Origin: Algoriphagus sp. TR-M9
GTDB taxonomy: Bacteria; Bacteroidota; Bacteroidia; Cytophagales; Cyclobacteriaceae
Direction: 5' to 3'
DNA: 64,000 nt
Assembly: GCF_027594545.1 (NCBI RefSeq)
Contig: NZ_CP115160.1
Span: forward strand, 1,373,001 to 1,437,000
Shown here in pieces: positions 7,975-16,236 of the stretch; position 1 is the stretch's first letter; every line of letters begins with the position of its first letter. Below the pieces are notes generated by a model. That model did not search any database. It was not told where the DNA came from and was given only the letters and a program-made list of their open reading frames with translations. Position numbers and translations under genes: made by a program.

Positions 7975-8823
7975 ATGGCTTCTAAACATGACTTTCATTT
8001 TCTGAGTGCAGAATTTCAATTAGAGTATCTCTCAACACTTTTAAGGCAAAACAATCAATTGATTCTTGATATTTGTGATCAATACGGAGAGGTTAAAGTT
8101 TTAAAATTCAATAGAAAAACATTTGAAAATAAGCAAAGTGACTTTTACCATTTTTGTTTAGTAAAGGCTTGCAAATCACTCCATGCAGTTGAATGCCTAG
8201 TGGTAAATTTTCTTCAAGAAGATTCCCAGACAGTTTTAAGAACAGCCTATGAAGCATATTTGCACATGGCATATGTAAGAAACGTACCAGATTCTTTAAA
8301 TCAGTTTTTGGATTTCAAGTTGGGATTAGTTTCAGGAGATTATACACACCCATTAAGTGGAAGGGGAAAGCCTCAAAGAGATAAAGTTTTAGACCCTGTT
8401 ACAAAAGAAATATTCAATTATGGAATATCTGTTCGACAATTGGCTTTGGGAAATCGTATTAAAGAAGATTCCTTTATTTTTGATAAGCTTTATCGCCATC
8501 TTTCTGAACATGTTCATATAAATTTTATTTCATCTGGAAATTATCGATCCAAAGATCAAATGTCATATACAATGTTTGATGGTTCTAAAGTGCTTCAAGC
8601 AGCGTTTAATTCAATCTTTATAAGCTTATTTATTTTAGTTGAATATTCAATGTTTAACAAAGAGCTTGATAAAGATTTTAAAATTGCAATTAAGGAATTG
8701 GTAGAGCCTCAAGCAAAAAACTTGATTGAAATAAGCAAAGATTTAGTGGATGATGAAGAAGATATAAAACATTTATACCAGAGACTTAACAGGATTTTGT
8801 TGGATGTTAAGGATTTGACTTAG
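7975..8823 (+). CDS. hypothetical protein with HEPN-like R-H-x3-H motif (DUF5677-like?)
   Basis: A 282-residue, mostly helical protein in AT-rich DNA. Residues 174-179 read RHLSEH, which fits the R-polar-x3-H motif of HEPN ribonucleases. The protein also resembles DUF5677-type proteins in having an arginine and glutamate pair in a central helix (RTAYEAY, about residues 89-95) before the histidine motif. No signal peptide or clear membrane span. It converges with the DUF4209-like gene, the stops being only 2 bases apart. A role in phage defence is inferred from motif and neighbourhood, not shown. Confidence 0.55.
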   Translation: MASKHDFHFLSAEFQLEYLSTLLRQNNQLILDICDQYGEVKVLKFNRKTFENKQSDFYHFCLVKACKSLHAVECLVVNFLQEDSQTVLRTAYEAYLHMAYVRNVPDSLNQFLDFKLGLVSGDYTHPLSGRGKPQRDKVLDPVTKEIFNYGISVRQLALGNRIKEDSFIFDKLYRHLSEHVHINFISSGNYRSKDQMSYTMFDGSKVLQAAFNSIFISLFILVEYSMFNKELDKDFKIAIKELVEPQAKNLIEISKDLVDDEEDIKHLYQRLNRILLDVKDLT

Positions 8824-8825
8824 TG

Positions 8826-10694
8826 TTAGTTCTTCTTTTTCTCCCATCTGAAATTATACTTAGATATCCTTAGCAAAGAACAGATTATTAGTATTCCGGT
8901 CATTATATGGTAGTTTTCATCATCATAGAAGCAATGAGCCACATTGTTCCGAATATCCAATCCTCTTTCACCTCCAAATAGATATTCAAAAAACAGCTGA
9001 TCATCTTCATCAAAATATTGCTTAAAGCCATCTGATTCTACAAGCTGATTTAAGGTCATTGATTCTATCTTTTTGCTTTTTGCTACTGTAGTTTTAAGCC
9101 CCGACTGATATAAGAAGAAACGAAGTAGGCCCTCAATTTTAAGAACCAGACTGTCTATGGCTAACACGAAACTTGGTTGGTAAGTATGGCTTGCTTGAGA
9201 GGCTCGAATCTGTGAAAACAGTTCATGAATTCCAGGTGCCAAAAGTGATATCCAGCTTTTAATTCGATCCCGCTTTTGTTGATCTTGAATGAAATATGGG
9301 TTCCCTATCCATGTTTTATAAGCTAGATGTTCGATTAGATTTTTAGAGTTCAATTTTCCAGACTCAATTCCCTTAGTGAAAAGCTCATACAAAAAAGGAA
9401 TAGTCTGGAAATCTAACTCCATCTGATAAGAATCCATAAGCACTACCTTGTCGTCTAAGTCATCACTTCCTTTAGTGGCATTTCCGTTAATGTCAAAAAA
9501 TACAGTTTGAACTCCTCTAAAAAAGTCAGGAACAATATCGTTTGCTCCATTTTTAAATGCTGCGGCTTTAGGGAAATCAATACCTAATATCAGCCTGGCG
9601 TAAATAGAATCAGAAGTAACTTCTTTGATTAGTTTCTTTGCTAGGTCTATTCTAGAATCTCTGTACTCAAATAGATGTTGATGGCTTTCTCTGGTGATGC
9701 TAAACGACGTTGATCCTAATTTAACTGTAGGTCTGATTTTTTCATAAAGCTCCTCGGCCTCTTTCAATAGGACTTGGTTTCCACTCTTTTTGAGATTGTT
9801 TTGTGCATCAAGCAATTTATTCAAGCTAAGCCAGTCTCTGTTTCTATCTGTTTCTTTTTTGACATCATCCAGATGAAGTTTTCCAATAAGTCTATGCCAC
9901 TTCTTATGATCCTTTTTTAATCTTTGAGCGAATTTGATGGCGTTCGGAGCATAATTGTGAATTATCAAAAATGGGTCATTTCTATTTTCATCTTTCCAAA
10001 AATGATCCTCATACACACTATAGCAAAGTGTGAGACTTTCTTTAGAAAATAGAGTAGGATATTTTAAAACCAATGACGCTAAATGCTCTTTTACGTAAAA
10101 TGGAAAATTTTCGTCCAAAAGCCTTTTTAAAATCCCGTTTAAATCTATTTCAGTTAGCTTTAATTCCTTACATAAAGCTGTTAGGTTTTCGAAATCCTGT
10201 TGCATTATACTAAGCAAATCACCGCTAGTTTTAATACTTAGTTGATTTATTAAAAGATCTATCGACTCTACATAGTTAATAGCTGCAGATTCAGCATATT
10301 GTCGGTTTTTTAGTCCAGAAGGGCATTGCCATAGAATGTGATAGAACTTTGCTTTTAATAAGGGGTTCTTAGAGCTGTTTGCTCTGTAAAGGAGATGATC
10401 AAATTCTTTTTTGCCTCCTTCACTTAAATCTGGATAGGTGCATGTCTTTTCAGCTTTTCCCGTTTTTCCATGGACTAGAGGAAAAAATCTGCCATCAAGG
10501 AGATAATGGAGCAGATAGTCTATTTCAAATTGAGCCTTTTCTCGCTCTTCTTCTGTGGTGGCAAAATTTCGATACCTGACCCATAAATTCGCCAAGTCTC
10601 TTTTCTTTTCAAGCATTAAAGTATGGATGTCAATAAAATCATAAAACTCCTTTATTGAATTAAATTGCTCTAGGTTGATTTCGCTTGCCTTCAT
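8826..10694 (-). CDS. large DUF4209-like protein with C-terminal RNxxxH motif
   Basis: A 622-residue, largely helical cytoplasmic protein. The last ~130 residues carry LDIRNNVAH, with R582-N-N-V-A-H587 matching the HEPN RNxxxH motif, and resemble DUF4209. The N-terminal ~450 residues are a helical, scaffold-like region I cannot name. The gene is divergent from the XRE/ImmA gene at 10878 across about 180 bases that contain two inverted repeats. Possible role: an RNase-type abortive-infection effector with a sensing N-terminus. The family is recognised only tentatively. Confidence 0.6.
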   Translation of the reverse strand: MKASEINLEQFNSIKEFYDFIDIHTLMLEKKRDLANLWVRYRNFATTEEEREKAQFEIDYLLHYLLDGRFFPLVHGKTGKAEKTCTYPDLSEGGKKEFDHLLYRANSSKNPLLKAKFYHILWQCPSGLKNRQYAESAAINYVESIDLLINQLSIKTSGDLLSIMQQDFENLTALCKELKLTEIDLNGILKRLLDENFPFYVKEHLASLVLKYPTLFSKESLTLCYSVYEDHFWKDENRNDPFLIIHNYAPNAIKFAQRLKKDHKKWHRLIGKLHLDDVKKETDRNRDWLSLNKLLDAQNNLKKSGNQVLLKEAEELYEKIRPTVKLGSTSFSITRESHQHLFEYRDSRIDLAKKLIKEVTSDSIYARLILGIDFPKAAAFKNGANDIVPDFFRGVQTVFFDINGNATKGSDDLDDKVVLMDSYQMELDFQTIPFLYELFTKGIESGKLNSKNLIEHLAYKTWIGNPYFIQDQQKRDRIKSWISLLAPGIHELFSQIRASQASHTYQPSFVLAIDSLVLKIEGLLRFFLYQSGLKTTVAKSKKIESMTLNQLVESDGFKQYFDEDDQLFFEYLFGGERGLDIRNNVAHCFYDDENYHIMTGILIICSLLRISKYNFRWEKKKN

Positions 10695-10740
10695 TTCTAT
10701 GGATTTTAAACAAGGTCGAGTTTGTTTTAGTAAATCACAA

Positions 10741-10767
10741 TACCTATGACACAGATTGTCATAGGTA
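10741..10767. promoter_or_regulatory. 10-bp perfect inverted repeat, possible operator
   Basis: TACCTATGAC and GTCATAGGTA flank a 7-base spacer, 46 bases upstream of the DUF4209-like ATG and in the divergent region shared with the XRE/ImmA gene. Symmetry and position suit a binding site for the HTH protein encoded at 10878, or a leader hairpin. Confidence 0.5.
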
Positions 10768-10806
10768 GAAATATAATTAGAGAGCTTTAACGCTTGATTG
10801 AACTAT

Positions 10807-10824
10807 AGAGGGTATTTACCCTCT
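10807..10824 (+). terminator. hairpin with T-run in the divergent promoter region
   Basis: AGAGGGTA TT TACCCTCT is a perfect inverted repeat followed by TTTTTATATTTTTT, in the form of an intrinsic terminator on the + strand. Upstream genes point away, so it cannot end a + strand gene. It may instead block read-through or serve as a regulatory site. Confidence 0.45.
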
Positions 10825-10851
10825 TTTTATATTTTTTAGCAAATAAATGTC

Positions 10852-10859
10852 TATATTTG
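10852..10859 (+). promoter_or_regulatory. candidate -7 promoter element for the XRE/ImmA operon
   Basis: TATATTTG fits the Bacteroidota consensus TAnnTTTG exactly. A transcript starting a few bases downstream would include the ATG at 10878 but not the in-frame TTG at 10857, which supports the later start. A clear -33 TTG at standard spacing is not seen. Confidence 0.45.
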
Positions 10860-10877
10860 AAGGGTAATTTCTCTCTT

Positions 10878-12071
10878 ATGAAAAATATAGACGTTGATAA
10901 GCTTCTGCAGGAAATCTTTAATGACGGTGACGAATTCGATGTTAAGGAAAGATTCGAGGAGAAGCTAGGGGAGTATGGGATCAGCAAGACCAAGGCGCTA
11001 AAGCTCCTCAATATTGATAAAGACGTTTTTGATGAGATTCTTGAGGGCACTGCAAAGCAGCCCAACCTTATCCATGTGGTTAAAGTCGCCGAATTCCTGG
11101 ATATTGATGTTCATGAGTTTGTCAAAATGATTCTGAAAAACCAGAATCCTGAAAACATCGCTTCCATTGACCGCGCCAGAAAGCTCAAGTTCCTGATGAA
11201 GAACTTTGATGTAAAGGCATTGACTAAAAGAGGCTTTTTTGATGGGGACGATGATATAGATGAAATGGTCGTCAAGGCTTTGACTTATTTTGGCTATAAT
11301 TCCATCAAAGAATTTGAAGATCAACTCGTCGAGCCTCTGTATAGCAGATCTGTCAGGCAATTTTCTGATAAGATGAAAGACTTTTGGGTTCGTTCGGCCT
11401 ACCAGACGTTCAAGCTGATCAACAATCCAAATCCCTATGACCGTGAGCGCCTGAAGGATACCATTGTAAATATGAAGCCCTATTCTCAGGATGTAACCAA
11501 TGGCCTTCATACCGTTTGCAAAGCACTATATAATATTGGAGTTACCGTGATTTTTCAGGATTACCTCGAGACCACTCATGTCCGTGGGGCTACTTTCATT
11601 ATTAATAATAAGCCGTGCATCGTAATCACCGATTACTTGAAGAAATACCCAACTCTCTGGTTTACCCTTATGCATGAACTGCACCATGTGCTGTTTGATT
11701 ACGATACGGTGGCTTCCAATCGCTACCATTTGTCAGATGATGAGGATTTATTCCTGATCGAGGAAAAGGCAAATGGTTTTGCTAGGGATTTTTTTATGCC
11801 AATAGAAAGTTTTCAGTATATCAAAAGCTTCATCAATAGCCCCTATGTGGTGGATAAATTCGCCAAGGAACAGGAAATGCATCCATCTCTGGTTTACTCC
11901 TTTTTTGCATGGTACCAGAAGGAGCTTTATGGGAAGAATTTTTATGCCGCATTTAAGGAGTTCTATCCGAATTGTAAGATTGCCGTCAGCAAACTCAATC
12001 CGGTGTCCTGGAATGAGGATAATATCAAGGAGGTAAGTGAAAAGATTAAAGCAGTGTTTGAGATTAACTAA
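10878..12071 (+). CDS. XRE-like HTH protein with ImmA/IrrE-type zinc metallopeptidase domain
   Basis: A 397-residue protein. The N-terminal ~85 residues look like an XRE-type helix-turn-helix region (ALKLLNIDKDVFDEIL, then VAEFLDIDVHEFV). The C-terminal half has the metallopeptidase motif MHELHHVLFD, with HExxH at about 266-270, and a downstream EEKANGFARDF helix that supplies a third ligand, as in ImmA/IrrE. Members cleave repressors or antitoxins, often linked to phage or ICE induction. The start at 10878 was chosen over a TTG at 10857. A partner gene follows after 9 bases. Base composition is closer to the core genome than the neighbouring defence genes. Confidence 0.85.
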   Translation: MKNIDVDKLLQEIFNDGDEFDVKERFEEKLGEYGISKTKALKLLNIDKDVFDEILEGTAKQPNLIHVVKVAEFLDIDVHEFVKMILKNQNPENIASIDRARKLKFLMKNFDVKALTKRGFFDGDDDIDEMVVKALTYFGYNSIKEFEDQLVEPLYSRSVRQFSDKMKDFWVRSAYQTFKLINNPNPYDRERLKDTIVNMKPYSQDVTNGLHTVCKALYNIGVTVIFQDYLETTHVRGATFIINNKPCIVITDYLKKYPTLWFTLMHELHHVLFDYDTVASNRYHLSDDEDLFLIEEKANGFARDFFMPIESFQYIKSFINSPYVVDKFAKEQEMHPSLVYSFFAWYQKELYGKNFYAAFKEFYPNCKIAVSKLNPVSWNEDNIKEVSEKIKAVFEIN

Positions 12072-12080
12072 CCCAATGTT

Positions 12081-12626
12081 ATGGAAGAGAATAATAAGAA
12101 ATCAAAAAAGGAACAGGAGCTAAGTGAAGCCGATATTGAGCGTCTTCAACTGCTGCAGCGTGCTCACGAAAGAAAGGGCAAGCAGCTTACGATCACTGAC
12201 GATACCGGGGCATTAAAAGAGATCGATGAACTCCGTCAGCTGGTAAGTAAGCAACTGGAAAGTCCGGAGGAGAAATACAGCATTTATTACAAAGGAATCC
12301 GAAAACTGCTGATGGATCATCTACCCAAAGGTGAGGACTACAAGCAGATGCGTGATATCATCTATGACGAGAAGAATATCTTCCTGAATCTGGGTAAGCG
12401 CAAAAGCGACAACAAGGGAGTACGGGGATCAGATGGGCGGATGACCTTCCAGCCCGTGATGAATGAGATACTGGATATTATTATCGCCTGGGTAGGAGGG
12501 TCACAGAATCCATTCGAACTGTATAAGCAATTTTATCTGCTGAACGAAAAGCACGAATATCCCCATGAGGAATATGATGACTCTACAAGGGGTGTGGCAA
12601 ATGCGATGTTGAAATTGGTTGATTAG
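12081..12626 (+). CDS. hypothetical partner protein of the XRE/ImmA gene
   Basis: A 181-residue, highly charged, mostly helical protein with no signal peptide. It starts 9 bases after the metallopeptidase stop and is almost certainly co-transcribed with it. No family recognised. The tight pairing suggests it is the substrate, regulator or partner of the peptidase; an antitoxin- or repressor-like role is possible but unproven. Confidence 0.7.
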   Translation: MEENNKKSKKEQELSEADIERLQLLQRAHERKGKQLTITDDTGALKEIDELRQLVSKQLESPEEKYSIYYKGIRKLLMDHLPKGEDYKQMRDIIYDEKNIFLNLGKRKSDNKGVRGSDGRMTFQPVMNEILDIIIAWVGGSQNPFELYKQFYLLNEKHEYPHEEYDDSTRGVANAMLKLVD

Positions 12627-12638
12627 GATCTATTTGCT

Positions 12639-13625
12639 ATGATGAACGTATTATTTATAATTGGAAATGGCTTTGACTTGAATTTAGGAATGAATACAAA
12701 GTATTCTGACTTTTATGAATACTATAAATCTATTGAATCATCAAGTCCAAAAGTGCTAACTCTCAAGAATGAGATTTCTGAGAATTTTCAGAATTGGTCT
12801 GACATGGAATTAGCTCTAGGAAAATATTCGAAAAATTGGGGAAAGCTTGATGATTTTGATGAAGTTTTCGAAGACATAAAAGACAATCTGGCAGATTTTC
12901 TTGCGGAGAAAGAAATGCAGTTTGGAAATTGTGAATTCCAAAAGGATAAATTTTTTCAATATTTAATTTATCCTGAAAGACAGTTTAAGAGAGCTGATCG
13001 AGATCTATTAAATACCCATAAGAGTAAATGGAGGGGAAAGTAATGGGATATTGAAATTGTTACGTTCAACTATACAAAAGTCATTGAAAGGATAATCGGG
13101 AATGATCAAATAAATGTGAATTTAAATCCTCATAGAAACGGATCTCCAATAGTTTTGAAGAAAATCACACACATCCATGGGTATTTAGAAGAGGATATGG
13201 TTTTGGGTGTTAACGATTCATCTCAAATTGATAATCCAGATCTTTGTGAAATTGAAGATTTTCGCGAGGCAATTATAAAAGGGGAGTGCAATAAAATACA
13301 AAAGCATAAAAGAGAGTTGGATTTTGAAAAATCAATAAAATCTGCTAGCCTAATTTATGTTTTTGGTTCTTCAATTGGAGAAACTGACGGCGTATGGTGG
13401 GAGCTTATTGGCCAACAATTGAAGAGAGATTGTAAATTGGTGATTTTTACAAAAGGAGAAGAGATTAGTGCGAGGCATTCTCATAAGAATGGAAGAGGAG
13501 AGCGGGCTATGAAAAATCTCTTCTTTGAAAGGGCAAATATTCCACAGGGAGAAAGGCAAGGATTAATGGCAAATGTTTTCATTGGGTTTAATACTGGAAT
13601 GTTTAAAGATTTAATTCAAAAATAA
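12639..13625 (+). pseudogene. abiH: AbiH-family phage abortive-infection protein, interrupted by an in-frame TAA
   Basis: The segments 12639-13043 and 13044-13625 share one reading frame, separated only by a TAA at 13041-13043. Read through, they give a 328-codon gene of normal AbiH length. The N-terminal part has the family hallmark FIIGNGFDLNLGMNTKYSDF. The second has EIVTFNYT soon after the stop, then HIHGYL and SLIYVFGSSIG. The interruption looks like one nonsense mutation (AAG TAA TGG). It could also be a sequencing error or recoding. It follows the ImmA partner gene by 12 bases, but its DNA is more AT-rich, suggesting separate acquisition. Confidence 0.85.
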
Positions 13626-13670
13626 ATTGATTATTAAAATTCAAGGTGTCCTTATATTTATTTTTCTAGA

Positions 13671-14531
13671 ATGACTGAATCAAATAAACATGGATTAAGT
13701 AGATATATTCCAGCAAAGATTAGGAGGAAAATTCGAAAAGAGGCAGGGTTTGGCTGCGTTGTTTGTGGAAGTGCAATTTGTCAATATGATCATGTATCAC
13801 CAGATTTTTCAAACGCCCATACCCACAATCCTTCAAAGATGACTTTACTCTGTGGATTATGCCATGATAAGAAGACTCGAGGGATTCTATCATTAATGTT
13901 AATTGAGGAAGCGATGAGAAACCCAATGGCAAAAAAAAGAGGGTTTGTAAGTGACTTCTTTGATTTTGGAGAAAATCCTCCCGTAGTATTATTGGGAAGG
14001 CAAAAATTTATCAATACTCTAAATCTCATCCATATTGATGGGACACCAATTCTATATTTTGATCTAAAGGTACAAAATGGGCGTAACGTTTATCTTTTAA
14101 ATGCTAGGTTTCATGATTCAAAGGATAATTTACTATTCCAAATTGAAGATAACGTTTGGTACTGTCCATCTAATAGTGGTGATATCGAATGTGTTGGTAA
14201 AACCATAACTATCCGTGATAGTAATAGTACAATTGCTTTGAAAGTCGAGAATATTCCACATACAGCATTTAAAATTCATCTTGTTGATATGAATTTTAAG
14301 GGATATAAAATAAAAGGAAATGCGGAAAGATTTGAAATAAATACACCAGAAGGTAAGGTATTGATTGCTTTATCCGAGGATGTTTTAGCCTCTGGATATG
14401 CTGCGCTAAAGATTTCAAACGGAAATTTAATTCTTAGAAATATTAGTTTTCATGAAGGTGAGATTGACCTAAGGAATGCTGGGGCAGAGTTTTGCTATTT
14501 TGGAAAAAATACTAAAGTCATCTTGGGATAG
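13671..14531 (+). CDS. HNH-endonuclease-domain protein with beta-rich C-terminus
   Basis: A 286-residue protein. Residues 10-70 form a compact HNH module: C29/C32 (CVVC), D40-H41 (YDHV), N53, and C61/C64/H65 (LLCGLCH). This is a metal-stabilised beta-beta-alpha nuclease fold. The remaining ~200 residues are predicted to be mostly beta strands (for example GRNVYLLNARF and GNLILRNISF) and may recognise a target; I do not know this domain. The gene is 45 bases after the broken abiH, in AT-rich DNA. Its position in a defence-like run suggests nuclease-based defence, but it could be a solitary gene. Confidence 0.7.
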   Translation: MTESNKHGLSRYIPAKIRRKIRKEAGFGCVVCGSAICQYDHVSPDFSNAHTHNPSKMTLLCGLCHDKKTRGILSLMLIEEAMRNPMAKKRGFVSDFFDFGENPPVVLLGRQKFINTLNLIHIDGTPILYFDLKVQNGRNVYLLNARFHDSKDNLLFQIEDNVWYCPSNSGDIECVGKTITIRDSNSTIALKVENIPHTAFKIHLVDMNFKGYKIKGNAERFEINTPEGKVLIALSEDVLASGYAALKISNGNLILRNISFHEGEIDLRNAGAEFCYFGKNTKVILG

Positions 14532-14641
14532 TTTCTGTCTTAACCTCCCTCTTCCCCTCCTCAGTAATCACATAACTCTGCTCTGGGCTATTTCGACTTT
14601 CATGTTTAGCCAAATTCAGCTGGAAAATCTTGATTGACTTA
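14519..14641 (-). pseudogene. possible C-terminal gene remnant
   Basis: The reverse strand reads as an uninterrupted peptide containing QLNLAKHESRNSPEQS and YVITEEGKREVK before a TGA near 14519. Composition and the VITEEGK phrase look protein-like, and there is no start codon. It may be the tail of a deleted gene, overlapping the end of the HNH gene. Weak evidence. Confidence 0.25.
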
Positions 14642-14645
14642 ATTA

Positions 14646-14945
14646 TTAAACTTTGAATTTTTCCTTAATCTCTTTCTGAATGACATCAAGAATCTTCCTA
14701 TAGTCAGTTCCGGTCACAATAGAAAGTTTGATAATGTCTTCTAAAGAAAAGCGCTCTGGATTTCTCAATTTATCGGTATAGGTATTGTAGCCCATTTGCA
14801 GGGCTTTACATAGGTTGGTTGGCTTATGTTCTTGTAACCGCGATAAGCTATTAATGGAACCTTGGTTGAAAAGTGCACCGATTTCTTCAAACTCCTGGAT
14901 TAGCTTGAGTTCTTGTATTGAATTTTTTGTTTCCCTAGACTTCAT
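14646..14945 (-). CDS. small HTH-like hypothetical protein
   Basis: A 99-residue protein on the reverse strand. The C-terminal half (MGYNTYTDKLRNPERFSLED then IIKLSIVTGTDYRKIL) has the spacing of a Cro/C1-type helix-turn-helix, so a regulator is plausible. The N-terminus is a charged helix. No partner gene sits next to it on its strand. I do not recognise a named family. Confidence 0.55.
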   Translation of the reverse strand: MKSRETKNSIQELKLIQEFEEIGALFNQGSINSLSRLQEHKPTNLCKALQMGYNTYTDKLRNPERFSLEDIIKLSIVTGTDYRKILDVIQKEIKEKFKV

Positions 14946-16236
14946 TATGAACGAAACTGGGGCTATAGCTTTATTTTTAGAAGAAATATTTTCAAAATAG
15001 AATTATAAATTTGCAAAATGATAATATAGTTATATATTTGACTTTATATCAATTAGTTAAAAATCGACAATAATATCTACTAATTTATATGCAGATCTTC
15101 TTTTGAAGGACTGCTCAGTGAGTCTCGCCACTAAATCTGGTAAATTTTCCGCGCGAGGGTTCAAAGAGTGGTCCCGTTTCCTATTTTGCATAGAAATAGG
15201 GCGGGCACTCCTTTTTGAAATGCGCGGACTGTCTTTGACAGATGGCTTACCAGAGCCTAGTGGCATTAGAATTTGGAGTTTAGCTCGCCCTTCCAATTTT
15301 TGGAGAAGTAAGCACTTCGGTTCTTAAAGACTCGTTTTACCATTTTTCATTTCTAATGAAAACGAGCATGATTGATTTTCTTCCTTTTCTGTTGCAGACA
15401 GTATCCTGTAGGATCCACAGGCTGGGAGGGTATGCTCAGTTGGTATGCGGGTCAGTTTGTTCTCTGTCTATTCCGATAGCTATCGGAACCTATTACATCC
15501 TTCCTGAGGTACAGGGCATTATCGCTTCAGATCGCCTGTATCCCCTGAAGCCCAAGAATCCGATTTGAGGGTTTGATTTTTAACCTGGATTCTGCATTAG
15601 GTTTCGTAGAAGCCTGTCCCGATTCTTATCGGGAAGGGGTCAAGTTGCAAAAGAATCAGGCTGTTTGGAGAATGAGGCATCCCGTACGTACGGGATGGTG
15701 AATTCGAAAACAGCAGCGAAGCGACTGATTATAAAGCAACTTTAGCCCGCAGTAGATTAGCTAATGCATATTTCAGGTTCTGACCGTGAAAGGGGAGGTG
15801 CACATCCCTGAGCAGATCGGTTACTACGCACTCAGGTCAGCAAGCTCAGAATAGCTGGTAGAGCTGACACATTTCTTAGTATTTATTTATTGCTGGTTGC
15901 TCGGTTGAAGCAAGGTGGGAAAGGTATGTCTTGATTAGAACCAAGAACCAAGATGTTAGAGCCAAGAGCCAAGAAGCTAGGGCCAAGCGTTTGCGGAGCT
16001 CCTTTCAGCTTTCAGCTTAGACCTTTCTGACTTTAAGTGAGATTGCTTCTCCCGATTCTCGGGATCGCAATGAGGGTAACATTGACGACTGTCTCCTGCG
16101 ACTGCCACTGCTAATCCTGTTCCACTCACGGCCGTGGACTGTGGTCCGTCGACTATCGACTATCGACTATGGGCTATGGACTATCAACCACTTCCGTCTT
16201 CGGTCTCCGGACATCCAGCTTAAACACACTCAAAGC
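14946..16236. other. 1.3-kb non-coding, repeat-containing gap
   Basis: No gene is supported. The stretch holds a palindrome CCGATAGCTATCGG (15475-15488), a CCTGTCCCG/TCGGGAAG hairpin (15613-15636), CCCGTACGTACGGGA (15683-15697), a short microsatellite-like run of CGACTATCGACTATCGACTA near 16150, and phrases such as CTTTCAGCTTTCAGCTT. It looks like decayed mobile or intergenic repeat DNA. Apparent small frames here are interrupted by these palindromes and lack family resemblance. Confidence 0.6.

Noticed and set aside
10998..11510. 170-residue reverse-strand frame opposite the XRE/ImmA gene
   Set aside because: Lies entirely antisense to a well-supported metallopeptidase gene.
15057..15568. 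Two short frames in the 15-kb gap (79 residues on -, 70 on +)
   Set aside because: Text contains palindromes and no domain; the gap looks like decayed repeat DNA.
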